A stretch of DNA of 64,000 bases from CBDAUN01 sp965200645 (GCA_965200645.1 CBDAUN010000003.1:124001-188000); one strand, 5' to 3'. Positions 9,707-18,685 are shown, numbered from the stretch's first letter. The notes: generated from the sequence alone by a model not told the origin. Program-made: numbers and translations.

Positions 9707-9997
9707 ATGGGATTACTAGATCGAATTTTCAAAAAGAAGGATTCGGTAGAATCTTCTTCTGTAGCGGAAGCTGTCGAATACAAAGGCTATCTTATTCAGC
9801 CTGCACCGAAAAAAGAAAAAAGTAATTTTCACACTGCCGGTTACATCCGCAAAGAAGGTGCGGATGGTCAGTTAAAAGAGAAGTACTTTATAAGAGCGGA
9901 TACACACACTGATATGCAGCCGGCGATCGATCACTCTGTTCTGAAAGGCAAGCAGATTATCGACGAGGCACGGAATACAAGTCTGTTTGAAGAATAA
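9707..9997 (+). CDS. HlyU-family small protein
   Basis: 96 residues matching the proteobacterial HlyU domain family (PF10115-like, not the ArsR-type HlyU of Vibrio): a short amphipathic N-terminus, GLLDRIFKKKD, then the core EYKGYLIQPAPKKEK...YFIRADTHTDMQPAIDHSVLKGKQIIDEA. These proteins are small, cytoplasmic and of poorly defined regulatory role; the iron-sulfur or haemolysin link in the name should not be over-read. ATG start at 9707; convergent with meaB, with only ten bases between the stop codons, so its terminator must overlap meaB coding sequence. Confidence 0.8.
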   Translation: MGLLDRIFKKKDSVESSSVAEAVEYKGYLIQPAPKKEKSNFHTAGYIRKEGADGQLKEKYFIRADTHTDMQPAIDHSVLKGKQIIDEARNTSLFEE

Positions 9998-10007
9998 GTA
10001 GGTAGCT

Positions 10008-10988
10008 TCAGCCTCGCTTCACTAATTTTTCGACAGCAGGAGGAGCTTGCAGAATCGATGAGGCAATAGTTGTTGCGTCAACCTCTCCTGATAGAATCAA
10101 CCTGCGTAGCTGATCCAAACTTTGACCGTCAAAGTCACGCAACCCGTGTTCTAGCATCTTTGTAATAACATTTATTGAAACATATCGCATCCGTGCTGCA
10201 CCAGGGATAAACGCACTACTTTGCTGCAAAACCTTCCGGTGGTTCTTGACTGACTGCAAAAGTTCCGAAATTCCGGATTGATCCGTTGCACTAGTCTTGA
10301 GGATAACGGAGTTTCTGTTGGTGTGTCGCAAGGAAACTGCTAACTTGAGTTCGCCAACGACCCGATCAGCATCTGGTAGATCGCTTTTGTTAACTACCAA
10401 AATGTCAGCCATTTCAAGCAAACCGGCTTTGATCGCCTGAATTCCATCCCCAAAGCCTGGAGACTGAATCACAACAGTAGTATCGGCGATTTTTGAAATG
10501 TCTATTTCCGATTGTCCAGTTCCTACAGTCTCGACGATGATAATGTCCCAGCCAGCTGTATCAAACAGGTTAATAATGTTCACTGTGGCGGCAGAAACCC
10601 CGCCCAGTTGTCCTCGAGCTGCCACTGATCGGATAAACACCTGATCATCGTTTGCATGTGCTGTCATGCGTAAGCGGTCGCCAAGAATTGCTCCACCGCT
10701 AATTTCGCTGCTTGGGTCAACGGCGACCACAGCGATAGATTTGCCGGACTGTCGAATTTCCGTGATACAAGCATTGATTAAAGTAGACTTGCCAACCCCT
10801 GGTGGTCCAGTAAATCCGATGACATGAGCCTGCCCAATATGTTTTTCGGCTTGCTCGATTATTGCTTCACAGCCGATGAGATTATTCTCAACAGTCGTAA
10901 TGGCTCGCGCCAATGACTTGCGGTCAGTGAGCGGAAAATGTTCAGTCGAAAGTGCTTGTTCGGCCTGAGTGTCCGATACAGGTGTCAT
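10008..10988 (-). CDS. meaB: MeaB/ArgK-type GTPase, chaperone of a B12-dependent mutase
   Basis: G3E-family P-loop GTPase that in the known systems gates adenosylcobalamin delivery to, and protects, the acyl-CoA mutase. Length 326. Walker A GPPGVGKS is at residues 61-68; the Mg/switch region VDPSSEISGGAILGDR, IIIVETVGTGQSE and the base-specificity motif NKSD all follow in order. It overlaps the mutase large subunit by four bases (ATGA), so the two are translationally coupled, and it is the last gene of the mutase operon. The context makes a role with the mutase encoded directly upstream almost certain. Confidence 0.93.
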   Translation of the reverse strand: MTPVSDTQAEQALSTEHFPLTDRKSLARAITTVENNLIGCEAIIEQAEKHIGQAHVIGFTGPPGVGKSTLINACITEIRQSGKSIAVVAVDPSSEISGGAILGDRLRMTAHANDDQVFIRSVAARGQLGGVSAATVNIINLFDTAGWDIIIVETVGTGQSEIDISKIADTTVVIQSPGFGDGIQAIKAGLLEMADILVVNKSDLPDADRVVGELKLAVSLRHTNRNSVILKTSATDQSGISELLQSVKNHRKVLQQSSAFIPGAARMRYVSINVITKMLEHGLRDFDGQSLDQLRRLILSGEVDATTIASSILQAPPAVEKLVKRG

Positions 10989-12667
10989 GGAATTATTTGA
11001 GGTTGTCCATCACCGAGTTCTTTACGAATTTCACGAATGACTTCTCCGTGCGTGAGACCATTTGATACGGCTTCAACAATCGCACCAAATAAGTTGATGG
11101 ATTCGTCCTGTGCTGCTTGACTCAAAGAAGAATACGCACGATTGACATCAGAAGAACTTCGGTTCTTCTTGTATTTTTCCAATATCACTAACTGATTTTC
11201 AACTGACTCGAGTTCAGGACGCTTAAGCGGCACTACCGGAATGTCCTCGTCGGCGACATACTTGTTGACGCCGACAATGGTTTGTTCGCCAGCCTCAACC
11301 TTCTTTTGAAATTCGTTTGCTGATTCGCCTATCCAATGTTGGATAAGTCCCTGCTGAGCTGCCGAGAACATTCCACCAACGTTGTCGATTCGCTCGATAG
11401 TATTGAGGATTTGTTCCTCCATGCTATCGGTCAACGATTCGACAAAGTATGAGCCAGCCAAAGGATCGATTACATCGGCTAAGTGCGCTTCTTCTCGAAT
11501 AATATTTTGAGTTGAAACTGCTATTCGAGCGGCTTCCTTGGTTGGAGCACTAAGTACTTCGTCATACGAATCGGTGTGCAGTGATTGTAATCCTGAGAAC
11601 ACACCGGCCATGGCTTGAATGGTTACTCTGGAAATGTTGTTCAGTGGTTGCTGACGGGTCAGGTCCACCCCGGATGTTTGACCGTGAAACTTAAATCTCC
11701 ACGCTTTGACGTTCTTGACGCCGAATCGTTCGCGCACGATTTTTTGCCAAATGCGCCGTCCTGCACGCAGTTTTGCAATTTCTTCAAAAAAACTAATCGA
11801 AATATCAAAGAAAAATGTAAATCGTTCCAAAAACTGCTCGGGATTCATCCCTCTGGCAATACAGTCCTCGGCATATTGAATGGCGGTACACAAGGTGTAA
11901 GCCATTGCTTCAGCCGGTGTGGCGCCGGCTTGTTGCATATGCTGTCCAACAATTGATAATGGGTTCCAGTTTGGGACTTCGCGCTGACAAAATTCGATGT
12001 GATCAACCAATACTCGCCGAGACCCTTCCAGGGAAAGCCGAAAGAACATATGATTGGCGATATAGTGTGAAAGATAGTCGCTTTGGTTGGCTGTGCCAGT
12101 CACCTTATTCCAACTCACCCCGCGGCGTTTGGCAACAGCAAGTAACAGTGCCAGTAACGTGAAAGGCAGAGGATCGTTCATTGCTGTTGAAATTTGAGCA
12201 ATATCAATTTTCCTAAAGCAACGGTCCATATCTTCGACGGTATTGACCATCACTCCACATGTGCCTAACAGCTTCATGTCTACCTCATCACAGTCGAATC
12301 CTCGATAGACCGAGTTGCAGGGAATCAAACTGATTGCATTGTTGCCGGCAGCGATCAATTCGTGCAGTCGACGGTTGTAGTCATCCGGTGTTCCGAACCC
12401 AACCAATTGTCTCTGACTCCATGGTCTGCCACGATGCATTGTTGAGTAGATACCTCGTGTCATCGGCACCTGACCGGGAAATCCAAGTTTGTCTAGGTAT
12501 TCGGAGCTATCCCAATCTTCGGGGGTATACAGCGGCTTAATGGGAATCCCTGATCGATTTCTTAACTCTGGTTCGTTGGGAAGATGTTCTGAATATTGCT
12601 GATTCCATTCATCCTGAGCGGAGTTTATGGAAGGTTTTTGCAATGGGATGACATTACCTCTTTTCAT
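10985..12667 (-). CDS. B12-dependent acyl-CoA mutase large subunit, probably not a methylmalonyl-CoA mutase
   Basis: 560-residue TIM-barrel (substrate-binding) subunit of the methylmalonyl-CoA mutase family, lacking its own cobalamin domain, which is encoded separately upstream. Conserved: TRGIYSTMHRGRPWSQRQ, the catalytic His243 in QHMQQAGAT, LRAGRRIWQK, GQTSG, SLHTDSYDE, VIDPLAGSY and GVNKY. By-eye alignment with the Propionibacterium enzyme shows changes in the substrate pocket. Tyr89 becomes Leu88, the carboxylate-binding Arg207 becomes Asn205, and the usual SVAFDLPT segment is replaced by SLIPCNSV (113-120). Loss of the arginine argues for a neutral acyl group, as in isobutyryl- or 2-hydroxyisobutyryl-CoA mutases, although the Asp of the latter is not present either. 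Operon: cobalamin subunit, this gene, meaB. Confidence 0.9.
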   Translation of the reverse strand: MKRGNVIPLQKPSINSAQDEWNQQYSEHLPNEPELRNRSGIPIKPLYTPEDWDSSEYLDKLGFPGQVPMTRGIYSTMHRGRPWSQRQLVGFGTPDDYNRRLHELIAAGNNAISLIPCNSVYRGFDCDEVDMKLLGTCGVMVNTVEDMDRCFRKIDIAQISTAMNDPLPFTLLALLLAVAKRRGVSWNKVTGTANQSDYLSHYIANHMFFRLSLEGSRRVLVDHIEFCQREVPNWNPLSIVGQHMQQAGATPAEAMAYTLCTAIQYAEDCIARGMNPEQFLERFTFFFDISISFFEEIAKLRAGRRIWQKIVRERFGVKNVKAWRFKFHGQTSGVDLTRQQPLNNISRVTIQAMAGVFSGLQSLHTDSYDEVLSAPTKEAARIAVSTQNIIREEAHLADVIDPLAGSYFVESLTDSMEEQILNTIERIDNVGGMFSAAQQGLIQHWIGESANEFQKKVEAGEQTIVGVNKYVADEDIPVVPLKRPELESVENQLVILEKYKKNRSSSDVNRAYSSLSQAAQDESINLFGAIVEAVSNGLTHGEVIREIRKELGDGQPQIIP

Positions 12668-12677
12668 CGTTCCATTC

Positions 12678-13106
12678 TCAGTGATTGTTCATCGCTTCTT
12701 CACGAGCCGCTCTGGCGAGTGAAGAAACAACTTTTGAAATATTTGTAAGAGTAGCGCCAGGGTGAAAGACCTTACTAACACCGGCACTTAACAGTTCAGT
12801 TTCGTCATCTGCAGGTACGATTCCGCCAACTACAACGCGCACATGGTCCATCCCGGCGGTCTTGAGTTCAGCCATCAAATCAGGAACCAAAAGATGGTCT
12901 GTAGCCAGACAACTCACACCAATGACATCCGCGTCTTCGTCCTGAGCCAATCGAATCACGGCATCTATGGACTGCCAAGGGGGAGTGTAAACTACTTCCA
13001 TACCGGAATCCCGCAACTGAGCGGCAACAACTCGACTGCCTCGGTCGTGTCCATCCAGACCGATTTTAGTCACGATGACTTTTGGGCGATAGGATTCGGG
13101 TAGCAT
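12678..13106 (-). CDS. cobalamin-binding small subunit of acyl-CoA mutase
   Basis: 142-residue B12-binding domain. The base-off/His-on signature is GLDGHDRG near residue 17 (Asp-x-His-x-x-Gly), followed by GVSCLATDH (the Ser of the S-x-L element) and VVVGGIVP (the GG element). This is the standard small subunit of two-component mutases such as IcmB/HcmB. I place the start at the ATG at 13106, giving MLPESYRPKV; an upstream TTG at 13157 would add 17 unsupported residues. It sits ten bases before the large subunit and is surely its partner. Confidence 0.93.
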   Translation of the reverse strand: MLPESYRPKVIVTKIGLDGHDRGSRVVAAQLRDSGMEVVYTPPWQSIDAVIRLAQDEDADVIGVSCLATDHLLVPDLMAELKTAGMDHVRVVVGGIVPADDETELLSAGVSKVFHPGATLTNISKVVSSLARAAREEAMNNH

Positions 13107-13175
13107 GTGCAACTTAAGGATCTGCAGATTGCAGCGTATTTTATTGAGGTTGTCCAATGGACAACAAACTTTGAG

Positions 13176-13727
13176 TTACTCGTTTACCAAGTTCTCAATT
13201 ATGCCAGAGATGTTTGCTGAATTGAAATCTCGCCCACCGACTGCATAATAACGACTCATGCCATTACGGTCAACGGCGATGGTTGTTGGTAGTCCCGTCA
13301 CTTTCCAGTCGTTGAATATGTCTAGACTTTCATCCAAAACAATTGGAAAATCTAACTGCAGATTTAATTCCTGCAAAAAATTGCTCACTGTAGCTTCGTC
13401 TTCAGCAACTGCGACTGCGAATATCTGAAAGTCATCTTGACTATGCTTTTCCCATAAATTTTGCATTGTAGGCAGTTCTTCAATGCAGGGAGGACACCAA
13501 GTAGCCCAAAAATTCACAAGAATTACTTTGCCTTTCAGCCTGTCGGGAGTGACTCTATCTCCGTCAAGCGTCTGGATGGTTTTGTAGGGAGCAGTTTGTA
13601 GAGTGGAGAATTCGGTAAGTTGATCAGATAGGCCTTGAGAAATTGCGGTGGAGGAGCAAATGGATAAAACTATAGCCACTATTGCTATTTGGCTATAGCG
13701 ACAATTTTTCCAAATACAGTTTCTCAT
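13176..13727 (-). CDS. TlpA/ResA-like thioredoxin-fold protein, exported or membrane-anchored
   Basis: 183 residues. A hydrophobic N-terminal segment (about 13-28) preceded by Lys and Arg gives a signal peptide or anchor. The thioredoxin fold contains WCPPC at 77-81 within ILVNFWATWCPPCIEELP and a cis-Pro loop near GLPTTI. Such proteins reduce periplasmic disulfides, typically for cytochrome maturation, or act as general periplasmic reductants. It precedes the cobalamin subunit by 69 bases on the same strand but has no obvious link with the mutase. ATG at 13727. Confidence 0.88.
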   Translation of the reverse strand: MRNCIWKNCRYSQIAIVAIVLSICSSTAISQGLSDQLTEFSTLQTAPYKTIQTLDGDRVTPDRLKGKVILVNFWATWCPPCIEELPTMQNLWEKHSQDDFQIFAVAVAEDEATVSNFLQELNLQLDFPIVLDESLDIFNDWKVTGLPTTIAVDRNGMSRYYAVGGRDFNSANISGIIENLVNE

Positions 13728-13927
13728 GTAAAGATTGCTCTATGACCTAGACTAAATCGTTGCACACGTTCACTTTGATACATTTTAGAATAACAAGTTC
13801 AATTTCGCATCGCATATAGCAAATTGAGCTGTACACCAACATTGCGATTGAGAATTGCTGTAATGTGCAAGTCCAGACCGGTTTGTTGGCAGGTAGAGAA
13901 AAAAGAATAAAGCGCTACAAGAATTGC

Positions 13928-15448
13928 ATGAATATAGTTGAGCAGTTATTTGGTGATGACCGACTATCTCGATACGGAGGTTTAATTGCTCTGAAATGGG
14001 AATCCGGCAGCTGGACCTTTGACGAGCTAGCGAATCGCATCAATTCAACTGCTCAAAGTTTGTTTGAAGTTGGTGTGGATGTGGGTGATCGAGTAGTTTT
14101 TCTATGTTCTGACACTCCGGTATTTGTCGCCGCATACTTCGCTGTGATGAAATTAGGTGCGGTATCTATTGCCGTATCAACCCGTTCAAGTGCAGATGAT
14201 TTAGTTCATGTGTGTCGTGACAGTAATGCAAAAGTTGTGGTCTACGATGGAGGATTAGCTGGCGGTCTCAGTCAACTCGGAAAGCAAGTTAAGGCAATTG
14301 AAATAAGCAGTCTTGCAACCAAAGCTACCCGAAGAATTCGGGAAGTTCAGTTTGAGTCCTGTCCTCGAAGTTCCACCGATGAGTCGCTCTGGGTCTATTC
14401 TTCAGGCTCGACAAGCAGTCCCAAGGGTATAGTTCACACTCACAAGGAAATTGGAAAGTGTGATTGGTTTCATACCGATCATCTGAAAGTTCAAGCAGGA
14501 GACATCATATTTTGCACATCGAAAATATCCTTTGCCTACGCCTTGGCAAATGGCTTGATTGCCCCACTTTCTCTAGGTGCAGGTATTTATCTTCACCCTG
14601 GCTGGGTTACGCCGGTTACTGTCAAATGCATTATCAGCGTTCAAAATTTCAAAGCCATCTTTTCAGTTCCAACGATTTATCGTTATTTGTTAAATGATAT
14701 GGAGAACGGCAAGTTTAGTGATTTCAATCGGCCGGAATTTTTTGTGTCTGCAGGTGAACACCTGTCAGAAAAAATCCAGTGTCGGTGGACTGATGTTACC
14801 GGGGTGCCTTTGATCAATGTGTACGGTTGCTCGGAAACCTTGTTTCTGGCGTTCGTCGGTGACGGACACACGACTCCCAATGGCTCGGTTGGCAAACCGA
14901 TGCCGCTGGCTCAGGTTAAGTTAATCAAAGGCAATCTGGAACTACCCAATGATGCAAAGGAATCAGGTGCATTGCATCTACAACACCCTTACATGTTTTC
15001 GCACTACGCCAATCGAGTTCAAGAAACAGCACAACAACTGAACAATGGGTGGTTTGCCACCGGAGACTTGTACTCGAGTGACGAGCAAGGCAACTGGTAT
15101 CATCAAGGCCGCGAGGACGAGTTGATAAAGGTGTCCGGTCGGTGGGTGAACCTGCGGGAGATTGAAAGGGCATGCATTGAAACTGAACTTTCGGTGGAAT
15201 CGGCTGTGGTAAGCGTTCCTGACTTTGACGGTTCAGTACGTGCCGCATTATTCTTTGTCCCATTCAATTCAAGCGATTTGAACGCAGCCGAAGATCAGAT
15301 GAGAAAATACCTCAAAACAAACCTGGATCGAATTCTGCAACCCAGTTGGATTCGTGCAATATCAAATATGCCAAGAACGCAAAATGGCAAGATAAGACGC
15401 CATAGCCTGAAGAAAATGGTGTCAGGATCACAACGGGATGCGATTTGA
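13928..15448 (+). CDS. AMP-dependent acyl/aryl-CoA ligase, benzoate-CoA ligase-like
   Basis: 506-residue adenylate-forming enzyme that activates a carboxylic acid with ATP and joins it to CoA. The P-loop YSSGSTSSPKG is at 157-167, VYGCSETL (A5 motif) lies mid-protein, WFATGDLY and GREDELIKVSGRWVNLREIE mark the hinge and C-terminal domain, and the catalytic Lys is in RTQNGKIRR. The overall layout resembles benzoate/hydroxybenzoate-CoA ligases. I start at the ATG at 13928 rather than an upstream in-frame GTG at 13865, which would add 21 non-homologous residues. The next gene, a thioesterase, overlaps it by 11 bases, so both belong to one operon with maleylacetoacetate isomerase, the aldehyde oxidoreductase and its MoaD-like partner. 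Confidence 0.88.
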   Translation: MNIVEQLFGDDRLSRYGGLIALKWESGSWTFDELANRINSTAQSLFEVGVDVGDRVVFLCSDTPVFVAAYFAVMKLGAVSIAVSTRSSADDLVHVCRDSNAKVVVYDGGLAGGLSQLGKQVKAIEISSLATKATRRIREVQFESCPRSSTDESLWVYSSGSTSSPKGIVHTHKEIGKCDWFHTDHLKVQAGDIIFCTSKISFAYALANGLIAPLSLGAGIYLHPGWVTPVTVKCIISVQNFKAIFSVPTIYRYLLNDMENGKFSDFNRPEFFVSAGEHLSEKIQCRWTDVTGVPLINVYGCSETLFLAFVGDGHTTPNGSVGKPMPLAQVKLIKGNLELPNDAKESGALHLQHPYMFSHYANRVQETAQQLNNGWFATGDLYSSDEQGNWYHQGREDELIKVSGRWVNLREIERACIETELSVESAVVSVPDFDGSVRAALFFVPFNSSDLNAAEDQMRKYLKTNLDRILQPSWIRAISNMPRTQNGKIRRHSLKKMVSGSQRDAI

Positions 15449-15866
15449 GTGGCAAACTAAAGCAGAGTGGGGCGATTGCGATCCAGCCGGCATTATCTTT
15501 TATCCAAACTTCTATCGGTGGTTTGATGCGGGTTCTCAGTCACTGATGGATCATCACGGATTTGGTCAAGAGGTGATGATTCGCAAATTTGGGATAAAGG
15601 GATTTCCGCTCATTGAAACCCATGCCGAGTTCCTAACACCGGTGTTTTGGAATGATCAGGTTACAGTGGTGAGTGAGGTGAAAAAGTGGACCCGAAAGAC
15701 TTTTAGAGTCAACCATACAATTTTGGTTGGTGCAAGACAATGTGTTAACGGTTACGAGATTCGTTTTTGGGGTAAAGTCGATCCGGTACAAGAGAACCGT
15801 TTGATTGTTATGCCAATGCCTGATGAATTTGTGACCTACTTGAATGGATTTGAAAATAAAAATTAG
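15438..15866 (+). CDS. 4-hydroxybenzoyl-CoA thioesterase-type hotdog protein
   Basis: 142-residue hotdog thioesterase. The motif WGDCDPAGIIFYPNFYRWFD (11-30) matches the active-site region of the Pseudomonas 4-hydroxybenzoyl-CoA thioesterase class, with Asp15 at the position of its nucleophilic Asp17. It would release a free (hydroxy)aromatic acid from its CoA ester. Its first codons overlap the CoA-ligase gene by 11 bases. Pairing a ligase with a thioesterase makes sense when the acid is chemically modified while bound to CoA, as in 3-hydroxybenzoyl-CoA/gentisyl-CoA routes, but the modifying oxygenase is not in this window. Confidence 0.85.
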   Translation: MRFEWQTKAEWGDCDPAGIIFYPNFYRWFDAGSQSLMDHHGFGQEVMIRKFGIKGFPLIETHAEFLTPVFWNDQVTVVSEVKKWTRKTFRVNHTILVGARQCVNGYEIRFWGKVDPVQENRLIVMPMPDEFVTYLNGFENKN

Positions 15867-15936
15867 CCAAGAACAGTCAGGTTGGCGCCGAAGTGAGTAG
15901 GTTTGGTTGATGAAGTTCAGCGTTAAGAGGTAATTT

Positions 15937-16575
15937 ATGAAGTTATACGGATTTTTTCGTAGTTCTGCTGCCTATCGGGCGAGAATCGCCCTTAACTTGA
16001 AGCAAATCCCGTACAAGTCAATCTCATTGAATCTTCGAAAAAATGAGCAACAAAGCGCAGATTTTCTACAGTTAAATCCGCAAGGGCTAGTTCCGGTTCT
16101 AGAACACAATGGAACTGTCTTATCCCAATCATTAGTCATAATGGAGTATCTTGACCAGCAATTCCCTAATCCGGCTTTGATACCAACCGAAGACTCCGAC
16201 CGTCTCTATGTCAACTCAATCGCACTTACGATCGCTTGTGACATACATCCACTGAACAACCTGAGGATTCTAAATTATCTTGAATATAATCTTGCGATTG
16301 ATGAACCAAAACGCAATGCTTGGTATCAACACTGGGTAGCTGAAGGATTACGTGCTTTGGAGGAAAAGTTGGCGTTTGAACAAAAACATGGTGAATATTG
16401 TCTTGCAAATTCACCAACGTTGGCCGATGTGTGTTTAGTCCCTCAAATGGCAAATGCCAGACGCTTCAAATGCGATCTTTCAAACTATCCTATACTGACT
16501 GCAATTGATGCAAAATGCAGGGAACTAAAATCATTTGTTGACGCTGCACCGGAGAATCAACCAGATGCACTCTAA
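15937..16575 (+). CDS. maiA: maleylacetoacetate/maleylpyruvate isomerase (zeta-class glutathione transferase)
   Basis: 212-residue zeta-class GST. The catalytic N-terminal motif SSAAYRARIALNLK (residues 9-22) and the domain-2 motif CDIHPLNNLRILNYL are diagnostic. The enzyme isomerises maleylacetoacetate (tyrosine/homogentisate route) or maleylpyruvate (gentisate route) using glutathione as cofactor. Its operon position after an aryl-CoA ligase and a hydroxybenzoyl-CoA-type thioesterase favours an aromatic ring-cleavage route, but no ring-cleavage dioxygenase or fumarylacetoacetase is present here, so the exact substrate is open. ATG at 15937; 24 bases before the aldehyde oxidoreductase. Confidence 0.88.
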   Translation: MKLYGFFRSSAAYRARIALNLKQIPYKSISLNLRKNEQQSADFLQLNPQGLVPVLEHNGTVLSQSLVIMEYLDQQFPNPALIPTEDSDRLYVNSIALTIACDIHPLNNLRILNYLEYNLAIDEPKRNAWYQHWVAEGLRALEEKLAFEQKHGEYCLANSPTLADVCLVPQMANARRFKCDLSNYPILTAIDAKCRELKSFVDAAPENQPDAL

Positions 16576-16599
16576 AAAAACTAACGTGGAGAATAGAAG

Positions 16600-18426
16600 A
16601 TGGGTTGGCAAAGAAAAATTTTACGGGTAAATCTTACTCAACATAAATCATCCATTGAACCACTCAACATGGAGTGGGCTCAGCAGTTTATGGGTGAAAG
16701 AGGACTGGCCACCAAGTACCTTTACGAAAACATGGACCCATCGGTAGATGCATTAGATCCGGCTAACGTCTTGATTTTTGCCACAGGTCCGTTAACTGGA
16801 ACTATGGCCTCCACATCAGGAAGATACGCAGTAGTCACAAAAGGTGCATTAACCGGGTCAATCGCATGCTCAAACTCTGGGGGTAAATTCGGAGCCGAGT
16901 TGAAATTTGCCGGCTATGACATGATGATTCTGGAAGGGCGTTCTCCGGAACCAGTTTACTTGAAGATATTTGATTCACACGTTGAGTTCATTAGCGCTGA
17001 ACCAATTTGGGGCAAGAGTGTTTGGCAGACTGAAGAATGGATTAAGTCTCATCATCAAGACCCTCTCATCAAGGTAGCATCTATTGGTGTAGCGGGGGAG
17101 CGTGGTGTTCGCTACGCCTGCGTGGTAAACGACTTGCATCGGGCAGCCGGTCGATCCGGTGTTGGCGCCGTCATGGGGTCCAAGAACCTTAAGGCAATTG
17201 CCGTGCGAGGTACGGTAGGCGTCACCGTAGACAATCCAAAAGCCTTTATGGAAGCCGTTAAGGAGGCCAAGGCAAAGTTGGCCACCAGCCCTGACATTCA
17301 GGGACTTACGTCAGACGGTACCAACGACATGATTAACTTGATGCAGGAATTTGGGGGATTGCCAACTCGAAATTTTCAACAAGTCCAGTTCGATGGTGTC
17401 GACAAAATCAATCCAGCCGCAATGAAGCAGATTCAACAAAATGGCCATAAGAATTTACTGGCAAATAAGGCGTGTTTTGGTTGCACAATTGCATGCGGTC
17501 GTATCTCTCACATTGATAAGGAACACTTCACGGTCACAAATCGTCCGGAATATTGGCATGCAAGCGGCGGATTAGAGTATGAAACAGCCTTCGCATTTGG
17601 GCCCGATTGCGGCATTGACGACATTGATGCACTAACCTTTGCTGGGTTCTTAATGAATGAGCACGGAATGGACCCAATCTCATTTGGTGGAACTTTAGCA
17701 GCGGCTATGGAACTTTATGAAAGGGGTGTCATTACAGACGAAGACACAGACGGTGTACCTTTGAATTTTGGTAACGCCGAAGCACTCACTATCATGGCCG
17801 AGAAAACCGGAAAACACGAAGGATTTGGTCAGATTCTTGGCTTGGGATCCAAACGAATGTGTGAAAAGTATGGACATCCCGAGCTGTCTATGACAGTAAA
17901 GGGACAGGAATTTGCTGGCTATGACTCACGAGCACTGCAGGGCATGGGACTTGGATATGCCACAGGTAATCGAGGAGCATGTCACATGAAGCACGACGTT
18001 TTCGGTCCAGACATGAGTGACCAGACTGGCGAAGGCAAGGCACTTCCCTGCAAGAAGTCGCAAGATAAGGTCGCTGTGATCGACTCGACAGGATTGTGTT
18101 GGTTTACTCTTTCGGCTTGGGGCATTCAAGACTTTCAGCAGCAATTGAACGCAGCATGTGAAGGCGACTGGACTGTCGAGCGTATGTTTGAGACTGGTGA
18201 ACGAATTTGGAATCTGGAACGGCAGTTCAATTTGGCTGCAGGACTGACTATGGAAGATGACTCATTGCCTCCTCGTCTTTTGAACGAACCAGCAGAGTCT
18301 GGAGTTGCCAAGGGTAGAGTGAATGAACTCGATAAAATGCTTCCCGAATATTATGAGCATCGCGGCTGGACTGCAGAAGGGGCCCCGACCAGAGATACAC
18401 TTGAGCGTTTAGGCTTGTCGGGATAA
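16600..18426 (+). CDS. tungsten-dependent aldehyde:ferredoxin oxidoreductase family enzyme
   Basis: 608-residue AOR-family enzyme containing a bis-pterin tungsten (or molybdenum) site and one [4Fe-4S] cluster; the family interconverts aldehydes and carboxylates with ferredoxin-like carriers. The cluster ligands are visible: CFGCTIAC at 292-299 and Cys500 in DSTGLCWF, the same spacing as the archaeal enzyme. The N-terminal domain (GERGLATKYLY, FATGPLTGT, GKFGAELKFAGYD) and the pterin-contact segments (GERGVRYACVVNDLHRAAGRSGVGAVMGSKNLKAIAV) are intact. A good ribosome site (GTGGAG) precedes the ATG. A MoaD-like carrier follows after four bases. AOR enzymes are less usual in aerobes; the operon suggests an aromatic or other aldehyde/acid pair as substrate. 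Confidence 0.93.
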   Translation: MGWQRKILRVNLTQHKSSIEPLNMEWAQQFMGERGLATKYLYENMDPSVDALDPANVLIFATGPLTGTMASTSGRYAVVTKGALTGSIACSNSGGKFGAELKFAGYDMMILEGRSPEPVYLKIFDSHVEFISAEPIWGKSVWQTEEWIKSHHQDPLIKVASIGVAGERGVRYACVVNDLHRAAGRSGVGAVMGSKNLKAIAVRGTVGVTVDNPKAFMEAVKEAKAKLATSPDIQGLTSDGTNDMINLMQEFGGLPTRNFQQVQFDGVDKINPAAMKQIQQNGHKNLLANKACFGCTIACGRISHIDKEHFTVTNRPEYWHASGGLEYETAFAFGPDCGIDDIDALTFAGFLMNEHGMDPISFGGTLAAAMELYERGVITDEDTDGVPLNFGNAEALTIMAEKTGKHEGFGQILGLGSKRMCEKYGHPELSMTVKGQEFAGYDSRALQGMGLGYATGNRGACHMKHDVFGPDMSDQTGEGKALPCKKSQDKVAVIDSTGLCWFTLSAWGIQDFQQQLNAACEGDWTVERMFETGERIWNLERQFNLAAGLTMEDDSLPPRLLNEPAESGVAKGRVNELDKMLPEYYEHRGWTAEGAPTRDTLERLGLSG

Positions 18427-18430
18427 TCGA

Positions 18431-18685
18431 ATGGTTAAAGTTACCGTCAGACTTGTTGGAGGATTAACCCGTTACCTGCCTCCTGATAGTAACAATGGGT
18501 CAACTGAGTTGGAGATTTCAAGCAATAGCACAGTGAGTTGTTTGATAGAGAAGTTCGGGATGCCCGCAGACCGTCAATACATGGTGTCAGTCAACGATGA
18601 GTTTATTCCGTCTGATCAGCTAGAAGCGGTATCCTTCAATGCTGGTGATCGAATCATGATGATGCCGGCACTGAAGGGGGGTTAG
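18431..18685 (+). CDS. MoaD/ThiS-like sulfur-carrier protein paired with the AOR
   Basis: 84-residue beta-grasp protein ending in the diagnostic Gly-Gly (83-84, in PALKGG), the thiocarboxylation site of MoaD-type carriers used in molybdopterin synthesis. It starts four bases after the AOR gene, so it is translationally linked to it. AOR genes are often accompanied by a dedicated MoaD-like protein, presumably to supply dithiolene sulfur for the tungsten cofactor. ThiS-like function is possible on sequence alone but the context speaks against it. Confidence 0.85.
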   Translation: MVKVTVRLVGGLTRYLPPDSNNGSTELEISSNSTVSCLIEKFGMPADRQYMVSVNDEFIPSDQLEAVSFNAGDRIMMMPALKGG

